NCBI GenBank assembly: GCA_021209875.1
Contig: JAGYVD010000006.1
Coordinates: forward strand, 3,472,001 to 3,536,000
DNA from: Rosellinia necatrix
Taxonomy: Eukaryota; Ascomycota; Sordariomycetes; Xylariales; Xylariaceae
DNA length: 64,000 bases
Direction of reading: 5' to 3'
The translations under genes were made by a program, and so were the position numbers. Position 1 is the first letter of the stretch. Each line of letters begins with the position of its first letter. Under the pieces are notes generated by a model, which was given only the letters and a program-made list of their open reading frames with translations, had not been told where the DNA came from and searched no databases. This document shows positions 1 through 14,541 of the stretch, in pieces.

Positions 1-3085
<3,085 letters not shown>

Positions 3086-3582
3086 ATGCCGGTGCCTTTC
3101 GAAGCCCTCATTCCTTATGGAATCATTCTCGCCGTAAGCCCCCATCGGCGCAATCGAGTCGGCACCACGCTCGGACTGCTGAAACCATACAGATGTTTGG
3201 CGCGACCGGCGCGGGACTATCGAAACTTAGACATTGGCAGAACGGCCACAAGAGAGCCCGCCGGTCCCTTGATCAATGGGATAGAGTAGGTTCCGCAGCA
3301 TAGCTGGCTCGGATTAGATGCTAACATACTTCTCAGCAAAGTACGAGTTTTTCGGCCGAGGACCTGGTTTTTGCAGCTGGAGCTAACATAGGGAACTTGC
3401 AGTGATGGATCGGGACCGACGACTGACGGGGTTTTTTACGGGGTCAAACCGATGCGCCGTTGGCTCCTGCCGGCTTCGAGCTCAATAACCCCTGGAGAGT
3501 AGGTTTTCCAACGAAGTTGTCGAGATTCTGGGATACAATTGCTAATTTGTGTGTTCGCTAGCTTGAAAAACGGATGTCATAA
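3086..3582 (+). CDS. NADH:ubiquinone oxidoreductase MWFE-type subunit (NDUFA1), with an apparent frameshift
   Basis: This is a small inner-membrane accessory subunit of respiratory complex I. Exons read as 3086-3133, 3193-3289, 3403-3498 and 3562-3582. Exon 1 gives MPVPFEALIPYGIILA, exon 2 gives MFGATGAGLSKLRHWQNG and a basic stretch, exon 3 gives MDRDRRLTG, then RGQTDAPLAPAGFELNNPW in another frame, and exon 4 gives LEKRMS and stop. The CTAAC branch point just before exon 3 and the family pattern support the joins. Exon 3 is one base too long: frame changes across a G4T6 run at 3428-3437 inside a conserved segment. The intron 2 donor (GTTCCG) is unusual. A sequencing error is likelier than a broken essential gene. 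Confidence 0.8.
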
Positions 3583-3754
3583 ACCAACGACCAACAAGAA
3601 GCAATGCCATAAAAAGACAACCTGTATACAATCATCAACTACAGCACCAAATCATAAAGATGCCCTCATTAGCTTTTGCCGTGTTTCGTGGATATCCTCT
3701 ATCTATATTATATATGCCTTGTGCCGGTGGCATAGCGCCAACAAGCCGTATGCT

Positions 3755-4972
3755 CTATATCGCGATCTCTGGCCGGTTCTTGTTCAGACCATCCAAAAGC
3801 ATGCAGGCTTGGCAGAGCCTCTGACTAGACATATAGCCGCACTTCTCACAAGTGCCTAACTTCTGCTTTGTGATAATGGGCATCACTTTCCCTGCCCCCC
3901 TTGATAGTTCCTCTTTATTAGCTTTCGGGCGGCGGGGGCGGATATTAGGAGTCCCCAAGGTGATTTCTGTTTCTATGCCTGCCTCCTCAGCCGCCTCATT
4001 TGCTTTCAGTTGCTCCTCCATAGCCGCCATCTCTCCACCCCCCGCTCTGCCGTTCGTTGAACCACATCCTCCAATATTTTCTTCTTCGTCAGCGGCTTGG
4101 GGCGAGGGCGCCTTTCCGGCGCAACCGCAAGCATCCGTCACAGCACCGGGTACTAACCTAGCCATGTCTTCCCCGCTCCGAACGATGTCTAAAATAGCAC
4201 TAGGTTGGACGCGTTCTAGGTTTTTTATAAGACTTCTTGCGCTTCCGCGGAAGGCTTCCGGGCTATATATGCATTCTGTACTGAAGTAATCCAATTTTTT
4301 GTGATGTGCATACAACACGATCTCTTTCTCGTACGCGTACTTGAGCGGCTTGCTTCGTTTGACCTCGCTTGCGTTGCTACCTGTAACAATGCTTGTACTC
4401 CGCGACAGGCGCGGTAGGTCCCCGCGAAGTAGGTTCATGAGAACCGTCTCGGCCACGTCGTCGGCATTGTGACCTGTTACGACATGCTTAATACCGAGCA
4501 TCTTGGCTCCCCGGTCGAGAGCTTGTCGCCGGAATACGCCGCAATATGTGCAGTTGCCCTTTTTCCCAATGGTTTCGACGACCTGGTCCATTGTCCAGCC
4601 ATAAAGTTCGTCGTAGCCGACAATCTTCAGGGGCATATCATATTGTACCGCGTTTCTTTTGACGGTCTCGAGAGAGTCGTCTCGGTAACCCTTGATGCCC
4701 TCATCAATGCTCAGAAGCATTAGATCGACCCCATAATCATGTCTCTCGTTTAGGGTCTTTAGCACTGAGGCCAACACAGTTGAATCTTTGCCGCCCGAAG
4801 CACCGATAGCAACCTTTTCACCCCGAAAGAATAACCCGGACGAGGTTATTGTGTGGTGAACCTCGTCTTCGAATACTTGAATGAAGCAACTTTTACACAA
4901 CTTCTGGTGATTCTTGGGTCGCTTAATAAGAGCTCGCTGAGTCTTACAGAGTCCGCAGAGCGCAGGCGGCAT
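3755..4972 (-). CDS. NCS6: Cytoplasmic tRNA 2-thiolation protein Ncs6/Ctu1
   Basis: Single-exon gene of 405 residues. With Ncs2 and the Urm1 relay, Ncs6/Ctu1 thiolates the wobble uridine (U34) of Lys, Glu and Gln tRNAs in the cytosol. Visible features: an N-terminal CxxC pair (CGLCKTQ, then CKSC), the PP-loop ATP pyrophosphatase motif GASGGKDST near residue 58, [16 protein letters not shown], and a C-terminal zinc site ([16 protein letters not shown]). A Gly/Glu/Ala-rich insert at about residues 280-360 makes it longer than the yeast protein. The gene runs toward NDUFA1, tail to tail. Confidence 0.93.
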   Translation of the reverse strand: MPPALCGLCKTQRALIKRPKNHQKLCKSCFIQVFEDEVHHTITSSGLFFRGEKVAIGASGGKDSTVLASVLKTLNERHDYGVDLMLLSIDEGIKGYRDDSLETVKRNAVQYDMPLKIVGYDELYGWTMDQVVETIGKKGNCTYCGVFRRQALDRGAKMLGIKHVVTGHNADDVAETVLMNLLRGDLPRLSRSTSIVTGSNASEVKRSKPLKYAYEKEIVLYAHHKKLDYFSTECIYSPEAFRGSARSLIKNLERVQPSAILDIVRSGEDMARLVPGAVTDACGCAGKAPSPQAADEEENIGGCGSTNGRAGGGEMAAMEEQLKANEAAEEAGIETEITLGTPNIRPRRPKANKEELSRGAGKVMPIITKQKLGTCEKCGYMSSQRLCQACMLLDGLNKNRPEIAI

Positions 4973-6051
4973 CTTTGGTTCTGAAATCGTACCGAGATTT
5001 GTGCTTAGAAATAATAAGTATCAGTAGGCCTACTAAAGCACTATGTATGGCAGTATGATATAAGAGAGTTGGGAGTCGATAACAAAAAATCCCAGGTCTA
5101 TTCATTGTCTTGGTGGGGTTAAATTGGAGACCTTGGGACTTGCCAGTGCTGCCTTTTCTTATCGAACCAATCAGGACTAGCGTATTTTCCACCAACTACT
5201 TGCTTTATGCATATCTAAGCACCAGGTACCTCTGCAGCTTAAGAATAGCAAAACGTCCACCGCGATGGTCAACTACATACCATTCTAGCTTGTACCGTCC
5301 CTATAATCCTGGCTAAAACCGCAGTGAAATATTCATACGCAGCGCAACAAAACGATGACTTTAGGTCTGATCCGTCCCCCTCTCTCTTCGGACATCCCCT
5401 CGCATCAGGTGACGTGGACGAAATATTTGTAGCAATTCTGACAGCCTTGGCTTCCAGAAATCCTGGCAGATATATTCCGCGTTTTCCAAAGAAAATCAAC
5501 AAATCGTTAGCATCAATAATTATTTAAATGGCCGCCGAATTATAGGTCGCGCCGGGAACGGACCAGTTGAGTGGTAGACCACGTTAGTCCAAAAAGAAGT
5601 CATGACTAAACCCCACCATGGCGCTCCTCAATTGCACCAAATATACACAGCCAACACCTTGAAAACAACGTGAAAGCCTATTGCTGCAACAATAATAAAA
5701 ACTACAATTGCTATATTCATAGGTACTTTAACTTCGTTTTTGATACGAGACTTATTTGGACTAGCAGTTCCTATTGCTTGTTCAAGTACCTCATGAAGCA
5801 TCCAACTCCGAACCTTACGTAGTAGGTACCAGTGGGGTTGCAATTGAGGACCTTTCGATACTAAGCTATTCTAAGCTTAGTAGACTGCGAAAGTGGGCCC
5901 CTCACAACTTTGCCGACAATTTACCAGCCCACACAAAATTCCAGTGGTTGATTTGTCTAATCCGCAACTTTTCTTCAGAGCTTCGTTCCTCACACCTTTC
6001 AAACTCGGTCGACATTCTTTACTTCGCGACCTTACGACCAACTCACCCACC
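4973..6051. other. Intergenic, NCS6 / eL8 divergent promoters
   Basis: AT-rich spacer between two divergent housekeeping genes. No coding signal or repeat that I can support. Confidence 0.5.
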
Positions 6052-7425
6052 ATGGTAAGCCCCTCAGCGCCCATCTCAATGTGCATCGGCACTCGATCGA
6101 GTCCCGAAGGATTGCCGCCTCGAGACGTGCAACTTCCGCCCGTCGTCTTCGGACGCGGGTGAAGAAATGGCTTGAGCAGGTTCTCGTTGTGTGCTGAAAA
6201 TGCCACACGCGACCTGTCTCTCTAGAGTTCAAGCAAGATTTCAGTCAACAGAACACAGTAACTGATCTCTTCTTTCTCCATGACCAGCCCCCCAAGACTT
6301 CCGGAAAGAAGGCGGCGCCGGCCCCGTTCGGGTCGAGCAAGAGCTCCAAGAAGGCCCCCAAGGCAAGTAATCCATCTTACCCTTCGCTGCCTGCCGTGGT
6401 CCCCCTCTGTGCTAACTGTTTACTTCCAGAACCCTCTCATTGAGAAGCGCCCCCGCAACTTCGGTATTGGCCAGGACCTCCAGCCCAAGCGCAATCTTTC
6501 GCGCATGGTGAAGTGGCCTGAGTATGTCCGCCTCCAACGCCAGCGCAAGGTCCTCGCCCAGCGCCTAAAGGTCCCCCCTGCGATCGCTCAGTTCCAATCT
6601 ACACTCGACCGCAATACCGCCGCCCAGGTACGTATATAGAGCCATGCATTTTTACCCCTCAGATCCTATTGGCTGAAAGGCTTTACTCCCTCAAACTACC
6701 CTCCCCCTTTTCATTTTAGGCAGGCAACTAACTTGGGACACTATAGCTTTTCAAGCTTCTCAACAAGTACCGGCCGGAGACTAAGGCTGGTAAGTGCTAT
6801 AACTTGATATTTCTGTCGTATTTGTGTCTGATGTCGAATTACCATACAACAATCTCTATGTTGTCCCTACTCCTGAGACTTGAAACTAATATCATCGCTA
6901 CAGAGAAGAAAGAGCGATTAGTCAAGGAGGCTACTGCTGTCAAGGATGGTGGCAAGAAGGAGGACGTTAGCAAGAAGCCCTATGCTGTCAAGTACGGTCT
7001 CAACCACGTTGTCGGTCTCATCGAGAACAAGAAGACATCGCTGGTCTTGATTCCCAACGACGTCGACCCCATTGAGTTGGTTATATTCTTGCCGGCGCTC
7101 TGCCGCAAATTTGGCGTGCCTTACGCCATCGTGAAGGGCAAGGCGCGTCTCGGTACCGTCGTCCACAAGAAGGTGCGTACACATGAATATGTTTGTGCTA
7201 GAGGAATTTGCTAACACTAAGTAGACTGCCGCCGTTCTAGCCCTTACCGAGGTGCGCTCTGAAGATAAGACTGAGCTCTCCAAGGTCATCAGCGCCATCA
7301 AGGAGGGCTACCTAGCCAACACTGAAGCCAGCCGGAAACAGTGGGGTGGTGGTATCATGGGTGAGAAGGCCAACAAGCGCATTGAGAAGAAGAAGAAGGC
7401 TCTTGAGACAGCCATCAAGATCTAA
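6052..7425 (+). CDS. RPL8: 60S ribosomal protein eL8 (L7Ae family)
   Basis: Six coding exons: 6052-6054 (only the ATG), 6288-6362, 6430-6627, 6747-6789, 6904-7172 and 7225-7425, giving 262 residues, the usual fungal eL8 length. Recognisable blocks are [20 protein letters not shown], the L7Ae core ([40 protein letters not shown]) and the basic Lys-rich end. Structural protein of the large ribosomal subunit. The intron after exon 2 starts with GCAAGT, not GT: joining AAG at 6362 to AAC at 6430 gives exactly the family sequence, so this is a GC-AG intron. All phases agree. Confidence 0.95.
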
Positions 7426-9240
7426 ACATTTGGGTTGCGTCATGACAGGGACAGGAGTTCTTAGCTTTGCACGGTTTCGGCGTTGGAGGAGGTAAAATGG
7501 AATACCAATCTGTGGATCTGCACGCTACCACTCCGTCCACTGGAGGCTTTGAAATGACAGCCAAAGTGAAGCTTGAACCGAAACGATGAAGACTTAGCGA
7601 TGAACATTTACCCGCCTTCCATTACGTGCAGTCCCGCATATTTCCTTGGCTAGCGGTGAACCAGCGAATTGGCGAATCAGTCGCTAGTCTCCGTGCTGTG
7701 TTGTTTGCCCGGAAATTACAACTGCCTTAGAATAAGAGCTGGCATGGACCGAGGGCATAAGGCCAAGGATTCTCATGCATGCCGGATATTTATGTACGAA
7801 CAGACCTTCATTTATTAAATGATCGAACGTAGTAAGTAGCAGTAGTTTCAAAACGGCCGTTGACGATCATCTGGCTGTAACTCACGGCTCCGGATTGGGG
7901 CAGTCTAGGGACCCATGGTTCAAATTTCCCAGAACGTGCACGTTAGATCTAACCGCCAGATCTAACGTTGGGATCTTCAAACCCAAGCCGGCAGCCAAGT
8001 ACAATTTGAGTCTCACCACGTCCAGATAAGGTGACACCCACTGTGCGATCCTCCGCTATCATGACAGGGTTTGTTTCTGGGGTATTGCAGACCCACAATC
8101 CGACCTAATCACGCTGAGATGCCATCTCAACGAGGTGACGAGGTTCTAACGATGATTTACTACCTGTATCGCTTACCCGCTGAGAGATTGTCTGTAGCAC
8201 AGCAATATGCTAGGGATATATGATGGCGCTTCTGTATGGGGCAGGTCGAGGCGATTAATACGAAGAATACATGCGCCGTTTTCTTCCTGTTTGTGGTTCC
8301 TGCATGGGAGGTCCTCTACCACGTCTCATCCCAGACAGCCACCGCCACTGTATGTGACACCGCAACTAGACAGACCCAGCTGACCGGACATCCTTTAATT
8401 ACTATCAATCAGGATGAAGAAGGTCGGGGTGCGGCGTGGGGATGGGATGTCCCGATGCATTCTCAAATATATCTCATCCCCCCTTCCCCCTCTCGACTGT
8501 ACTCGGCTCCTTTACCTCCCTTCCTCTGTCCGAACCCGCTTACTCTCTCTATATTGTCTTGAAGGATATAGCGCCATATTGAGTCAAGGACTTTTGGGAC
8601 GACGACCGTAGTGTTGTTTGGTATCGAAACGGTTGACCCTTCAGGTTGGGCGAGCTGAGCTTCGATCCAGTGCAGGCATTACACTTCCCCTCCCAAGTCG
8701 AGTCCAGGGGGGTAGTGATCTAGAACCCGCCGCCACGCTTTATCTCGGAGTCGAGCCATTTGGTTGTCACATTGATGGGACGAGAATAAAACCTGTTCAC
8801 GGACGGAGCAAACATTCGGATATCCCACGAAGATCTGGGCATTGGTAATCCCTGGTGATAATTGCCCAAGAGGCTGCCCACCACTTGAGTTTAATCGCTC
8901 ATGTTAACTTTCCATGTGCGGCACCACACCCTTTATCTATCTTATCCACTCAGCTTTATACCTAGAAGCAAATAAGTATTAGGTTTCTTTAAACTTAAAC
9001 AATATTTTTTTTAAAAAAAAAAAGAAAAGCAAAGGAAAAAAAAAGATAAAACAAGACACAAATCGAAACAGGCATGCCCCGCTATCGTGAGTTATAAACA
9101 CTCCCCTTCATCACACTTAGCGATGTTTGCACCATACCAAACCACCTGCTAGACCGCTGGTCGGTCAGGTATATGCTCATATAAACAACATCGAGGTGGC
9201 CGCGGACTCGACATAAGATTTACGGATTCGGTTGCTTACT
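7426..9240. other. Intergenic, eL8 / carbonic anhydrase
   Basis: About 1.8 kb without a gene I can support. It holds a perfect inverted repeat (7940-7968) and an A/T-run tract at about 8998-9055. Confidence 0.5.
7940..7968. repeat. Perfect 11-bp inverted repeat, 7-base loop
   Basis: ACGTTAGATCT is followed by AACCGCC and AGATCTAACGT. It lies about 515 bases after the eL8 stop, so it is not obviously a terminator, and there is no T-run after it. It could be a dimeric protein-binding site or chance. Confidence 0.7.
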
Positions 9241-10350
9241 ATGGATGTCCCAGAGGACTCTTTCGCCTTTGCGCTGAGTTCCAATCATGCCTGGGCTGGA
9301 TATAAAGCCCACCAGAGCCCCGACTTCTTCCAGAGATTGGCGACGGGACAATCTCCAGAGATCCGTGAGTGCATCCCTCGTCGCAACCAACGAGCGCGCA
9401 TAGAACCAATGTGCCCCGTCTGTCCTGGATCGCCCACACCTCTTGCCCACGAGGCATAGTCCATTGATCGTCCCCGGCACCGCTCCTACGGGTCGACGGG
9501 CTGGCGCATTAACTGATACTTCGAAAACGTTTTCTATATAGTATGGCTCGGCTGCTCCGACTCGCGATGTCCCGAAACGACGATCCTGGGCCTGCAGCCC
9601 GGCGACGTCTTCGTGCACCGCAACATCGCCAACATCATCTCACCCACCGACATCAACACCTCGGCGGTCATCGAATACGCGGTCGGCCAGCTCAAGGTGA
9701 AGCATGTCGTGCTATGCGGGCATTCAGGCTGTGGCGGCGCTATGACGGCGCTCGGCGACGCCCGCGTGGGGGGGGCGTCCTCGACACCTGGCTAGCTCCC
9801 CTCAGGGCGATACGCTCTGCGCACAAGGATGAGCTGACGGCGATCAAGGACGACAAGGCGAGGGCTGTCCGCATCGCGGAGTTGAACATCGAGGCGGGCA
9901 TCAAGGTGCTTATGGCCAATATGATGATACAGGAGTATGTATTACCACCACCGCCGCCACCACCTCGATAGTCCATCCATCGTCCGTCCCCTGGCCCCCC
10001 CCCCCGGTTCAGAAAACGTGCTGCCCAATCCCATACTCGTCTACGCGCACGTTTTGCCAGCCCCCCCCTGCTCTTCACGAGCAGATTGGATGCTTTCTCA
10101 ATGGTCGTGTTCTTTAATTAACCCCCCCAAATCTCTTTGCAGAGCCGTCCGAGATAAGGGACTGCAGGTCCATGGCATCCTGTTCGACATCGGTTCCGGG
10201 CGAATCCGCGACCTGGGGCTCGGCACGACCAAGCGCGGCCCCAAGGATGAGCCGGGCGGCGTGAAAGTCAACGGCACTACCGAAGTCGTTCGAGGCAATC
10301 ATGCTATGCTTGTTTTCAAGAGCGACAGCGCCAGCATGCAGATTCAGTGA
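9241..10350 (+). CDS. Beta-class carbonic anhydrase, frame broken at a G8 run
   Basis: Interconverts CO2 and bicarbonate. Exons read as 9241-9364, 9542-9934 and 10143-10350. Zinc-site elements are clear: [11 protein letters not shown] (Cys plus the Asp-Arg dyad) and [10 protein letters not shown] (His and Cys). [15 protein letters not shown] and the [11 protein letters not shown] helix are also family features. Frame is lost at a run of eight G (9768-9775): the upstream frame ends at TAG nine codons on, while the next frame continues perfectly as [13 protein letters not shown]. Removing two G or adding one restores it. As it stands the gene is broken, probably by a homopolymer error. The start at 9241 is the only nearby in-frame ATG. 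No targeting signal is evident. Confidence 0.82.
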
Positions 10351-11742
10351 AGGGACGAAAAGACGATGGGCATTTTCTTGTTTACGGCAATTTCGGTGGT
10401 GGGACATTGGGATAACTATGGCAATCGGACCATGGTAATTGGACCTCGGTTATGTATTGGATTACGGCAATCAGTGTGTGCCAGTTTTGGCGACTTTGGC
10501 GACTTTGGCGACTTTAGCGACATTTGGCGACATTTGGCGACTTTTTGGGGTCGTAGGTACGGTACCACGGCTATGGGATAGGTTGGTCGGTCGGTCGCTA
10601 CCGTATCTGGGATACGAAGATGATTGGGTCAATTGGATGGTTTTGGATGATTTCATACGGTTTCGCCAGCAAGGTCAAAAAAGAGAGTGCAAGTGTGTTT
10701 TCCTCCTTATCTTAAGTAGGCTAGGATCCCCAGTTTACTGAGTTGGTGCACGCACTTAGCGTGTCCTAGCACCGACCAAAGAAGTTCGTGACGTCACATT
10801 CTTACAATATATTCGGCGCATATGTCTTACACAGCATAGCGCACTCATTTGCATGCATTGAGGGTCGTGTGGTCCTTCTCGGAGAGCAAATTTCTCCAAC
10901 CAATAAATCCACCGCGTGAGGAGCGAAAGATGGAATTCTCAACTCCGCCAAGACAAACGCGTTTCATGGGGCTGGTATCTACTTATCTTAGGTAGGTATC
11001 AATCAACGTGCATTCGTAGAGTATTGATGTCAGGCTAGATAAGCGTCTAGCTAAGTCAAGAAACAACCTCGACCATCCTACCCACCAATGCCTCCACCGT
11101 GTTAACGTCACTGCTTTTCGGCTTGCAATTGGCAGGTAGTCACCAAGTAGTTTGGAAGCTGCCATTAAAACGGTAGTCAAAGCTACCTTGAGAGCGAGAG
11201 GGTCGAGAGCTGGGAACCCGTGGGGTCGATAACGTAGTAGGTACCTGCTTCCCCGGCTGGATGCCAAGCAGGTACTTACGTATCTAAGTGCCAGGTAGGT
11301 AGGTTAAGTATGCAGGTAGGTAGGCTATATGCGATCAGGCGTGGGAAAAAGTATGAAAGCCCAGACATACTTAGGTAGGTACTGCCTGCTACTCGGAGCT
11401 CTTTCATCATATTCGGCCCTAAGATAACAATCAACAATTTAGTAGGCTACCAGTCTTCTACCTACCTACCTACTTACCTACCTACCCATATTCCAAGTGC
11501 TCACTCTCTCTTGTGAAGTTGTTGTGTATAGGTACGGTGATTATCGTCGAAGAAACGGCTCCTTTCCCATTCTTGCACTCCGGCTGTCACCCACAATTGG
11601 CCTATCCACACCCATTATTCAGCCTAGTTACAATAAGACGGGCTTGTGGTTCACCCTATATCTTGTCAACTAACTAGGCTAGGTAGTACTCTACGACATC
11701 ATATCCAAACAATAGGGCTTGGGGGCGCCGAGACCAGCACTG
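10351..11742. other. Intergenic, carbonic anhydrase / OCD gene
   Basis: No gene supported. It holds the 9-base tandem repeat near 10.5 kb, TAGG/CCTA-type microsatellite patches (about 11290-11330 and 11458-11487) and a CRE-like TGACGTCA at about 10790. Confidence 0.5.
10485..10543 (+). repeat. Tandem 9-base repeat (TTTGGCGAC)n
   Basis: Six tandem, slightly diverged copies of TTTGGCGAC just after the carbonic anhydrase stop. They are in intergenic DNA, and the period of nine keeps reading frames open, which explains short ORFs here. Confidence 0.85.
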
Positions 11743-13464
11743 ATGTCTTTCACCGTTCTATCTGACGATACCATACGCGACTTGCTCGAAAGTCTCACCC
11801 GTGAAGAGGCCGGGGGTCTCCAGCAGACGCTAGGAAATGCCCTCCATGAGTACTCGACTGCTGTCCAACAAGCCGCCGCCGCAAGCTTGTACCAGCAGCC
11901 GGAGCGAACCTCCACCTACTCGGATCGCACCGGGGCAACGACGTTGTTCATTCCTTCAAACAGCCCCGTTGGTCATGCAATGAAAGGTCAGTTCGAACGG
12001 CTAGGGCGAACGCTAAATAGCAGCACCCACCAAACACGGGCTTCAGCTAATATATTTCCCTTGGAGTACACAGTCGTGACTATCACCTCGCCTTATCCAG
12101 ATTCGCCGCTGCCTCCAGTCAAGCCTACAAGTTCGTTGACATTGTACTCACCCGAGGGCAGTGCCGTGGGGTTTCTCCAGGCACAGACTCTCACGGCGTT
12201 TCGTACAGCGCTCTCCTCTTCCTCCCTTCTAATGAAGCGCACAATCGTCCGGACGCTTACCATCTTCGGCGCCGGTCTACAAGCATACTGGCATATCCGG
12301 CTTGCGCTCATGTTACGTGGCGACACCATCCGAAAAGTGAACATTATTAACCGAACCTTCAGCGAGAATGCAAAGGATATACTGAAGCGCTTCTACGCCG
12401 TGCCTTCAGAGGTGAAGGAACGGGAAGGTTGGGGCGAGGGACGAGTTGAGTTCAGTATGATCACTCCCGGGTACGGAGAGTACCAGAGATTGCAAAAGAA
12501 GCAAATTCGGTCCGCCGATGTGATTTATTGCTGTACGCCCAGTACAGAAGAGCTGTTTGATGCCAGCATCTTGACGAACCATGAAGGCAGGAAGAAGGGG
12601 AGGCTGATCGTGGCAGTTGGTAGCTATACCAAGAATATGCGCGAGCTGCCCAAAGATATCCTACTTCAGGCGACGCGGCCCCATAAGCAGGGACATTTCC
12701 ATTATCATAAGCATGCTACGGAGGGGGGTGTAATCGTGGTCGATTCGCTCAATGGGGTGCTTGACGACGCCGGGGAGATTATTGATGCCGGTCTAGAGCC
12801 TAAGCAACTCGTGGAGTGAGTCGTAACGATTTTGTCGCGCTTGTCTCGTCTATTTATTCCCTCTTGCTACCTGTTTTTCCCCGATCCCCCCTTATAGCTA
12901 CTATATTATGGCCAAACACCATGAAATCCCCGTTTTAAACCTCTAGAAATGCTTTATACTAACACTTTATCTAGATTAGGAGAGCTCATCATGATTAAAC
13001 GTTTCGGCAAAGTAAATGGGGTACCTTCACACTCTAATTCACCATCTTCCGCCGCCACCGGCTCTATCTCCGAGTCCATTGAGAAGCTGGACCTTACTTC
13101 CTCCCCAAGCACTGCTATGTCCACCGTCTTTGGGACCGAACCCGCTGGTGATGATTCGGCCAGCAGCAAACGCTCCTCATCGCATAGTCCGTCGCGCGCT
13201 AAACGTGGCAATTCCACCGGCGAAATCCAACTCGATAGCCCTAGCGGGTTCCGCTTTCCATCCCTCCGGCATCATAAGCGAACCGCGAGCGAGCAGTCGT
13301 CGTGGGAGGAGAAACAGCTCCAGAAGCACGAAGACCACTTAACAAATTGGTTTACCTCAGGGAACGTTATTTATAAGAGCGTCGGTTTCGGCCTCATGGA
13401 TCTTGTGGTTGGGTTTGAGGTCGTCAAGCTGGCGAACGCGAAAGGGGGTGGGATCCCAGATTGA
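11743..13464 (+). CDS. Ornithine cyclodeaminase / mu-crystallin family protein
   Basis: Exons 11743-12815 and 12975-13464 join cleanly (GTGAGT donor, CTAG acceptor) to 520 codons, well above the usual ~330-400. Start chosen at the first ATG (MSFTVLSDDTIRDLL). Family features: a Rossmann turn (TLTIFGAGLQAYWHI), ADVIYCCTPS, GRLIVAVGSY and a C-terminal FTSGNVIYKSVGFGLMDLV block. A Ser-rich insert (about residues 370-460) separates the last block. Members deaminate ornithine (to proline) or lysine, or reduce ketimines; the substrate cannot be read here. The end is odd: in the given frame it stops after GGGIPD, but dropping one G from the G5 run at 13444-13448 gives a family-like KGVGSQIENF end and stop at 13480. 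Confidence 0.85.
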
Positions 13465-14541
13465 GAATTTCTCCCCGTAGGGCGCGGAGGGAGCTCAATG
13501 CGATGCCACTAATAGCAGGACAGACATTACTGTCCGCAATTGGGGAGTCACTACTGAGGATAAAGATGATAAAGATGGCTCCAATATTTTGGTTCCTAAA
13601 GGACAAACTGGGGAAGACACAAACAGCCTCCTCGCCCCGCCTGATGTTCCTCAAGCATTTTTGACGGCAGTTTTTTGTCGGATTAGGTCTGATGCTTCTA
13701 ACAGCATTTGTGGTAGGGCTAGCGGTAGCCACGGTGGCGGTAGCAATAATTGCTAGAGCATCTCCAGCTCAGGTACATATGACGCCTTGCGTGCCCCGTT
13801 GAGTTTAAAGATATAGGCGTGCCTTCTAAGGCATCACACAGGATTCGATCCTGGAAAGCAGAGATAATATTACCATTCACTGCGGGAAGGGGGCGGGGCG
13901 AGGCATAGAACATGGTATTAGGCCAGATTTAGGGAGACAACAGAGGCCCTGGTTTCCTACTGTCACTCAACACCGAGACATTAGAAGATTCGGAAGTTTG
14001 ATTGCTATACACGTTGTACATGCTCAGGGTCTTACGCTGCTTGACCTCGCATTTCTGGGATCGTTGAAAAGAGAATAATGAGGACGAAGGGGACCACGGA
14101 CATATGTAGACATGACTCACTGATTGCCATTTAGACTGCTGGTACTATTATAAACATAGTGTCTGCCTGCCTAATCATTTACAGGACTTCTAAGCCTCTC
14201 TTGGATGGACGTTGAAGTAACAGGGTCGAGCATCATAACGCATCAATGCAATTTAAATCAGTAAGTATTTAGCTTTTAAGGTTGTTTCACGCATAGGCTT
14301 CAGAGAGCGGTATCGACCAACAATGATAATTTATCTTGATGTACATATGGACAGATACAAGGATTCTTGCTCAACCCGGCGCAGCAGACCGCGCCTTGGG
14401 TTCTGCCGACCAAGTACCACAATCTCCTCCATTCATTATGTCCTTTCCGTTTGTAATACAGGAGAGCGACGGTGTGATCCGTCCGCCCGAGCATTTATTT
14501 TTTTTCTTCTTATTTTTCTATATTTTTCTTTTCTATATTTT
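13465..14541. other. Intergenic, OCD gene / thiolase (convergent)
   Basis: Tail-to-tail spacer. A hydrophobic stretch can be read at about 13670-13770 (+), but with no credible start, stop or homologue. Poly-T/A tract at about 14500-14541 in the thiolase 3' flank. Confidence 0.4.

Noticed and set aside
10787..10794. TGACGTCA near 10.79 kb as a further regulator site
   Set aside because: It is a CRE palindrome, not TGACGTGA, and lies between genes unrelated to the cluster.
11280..11490. Possible CRISPR-like array from TAGG/CCTA repeats
   Set aside because: Units of 4 bases with no spacers, in a fungal genome: plain microsatellites.
13670..13775. Hydrophobic coding-like segment after the OCD gene
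   Set aside because: No start, no splice pattern, no family resemblance.
13780..13860. tRNA-like stretch with a TTCGATCC block
   Set aside because: Tested for T-arm and anticodon-arm pairing on the plus strand: loop position and stem pairs do not fit a tRNA. It is only a short palindrome.
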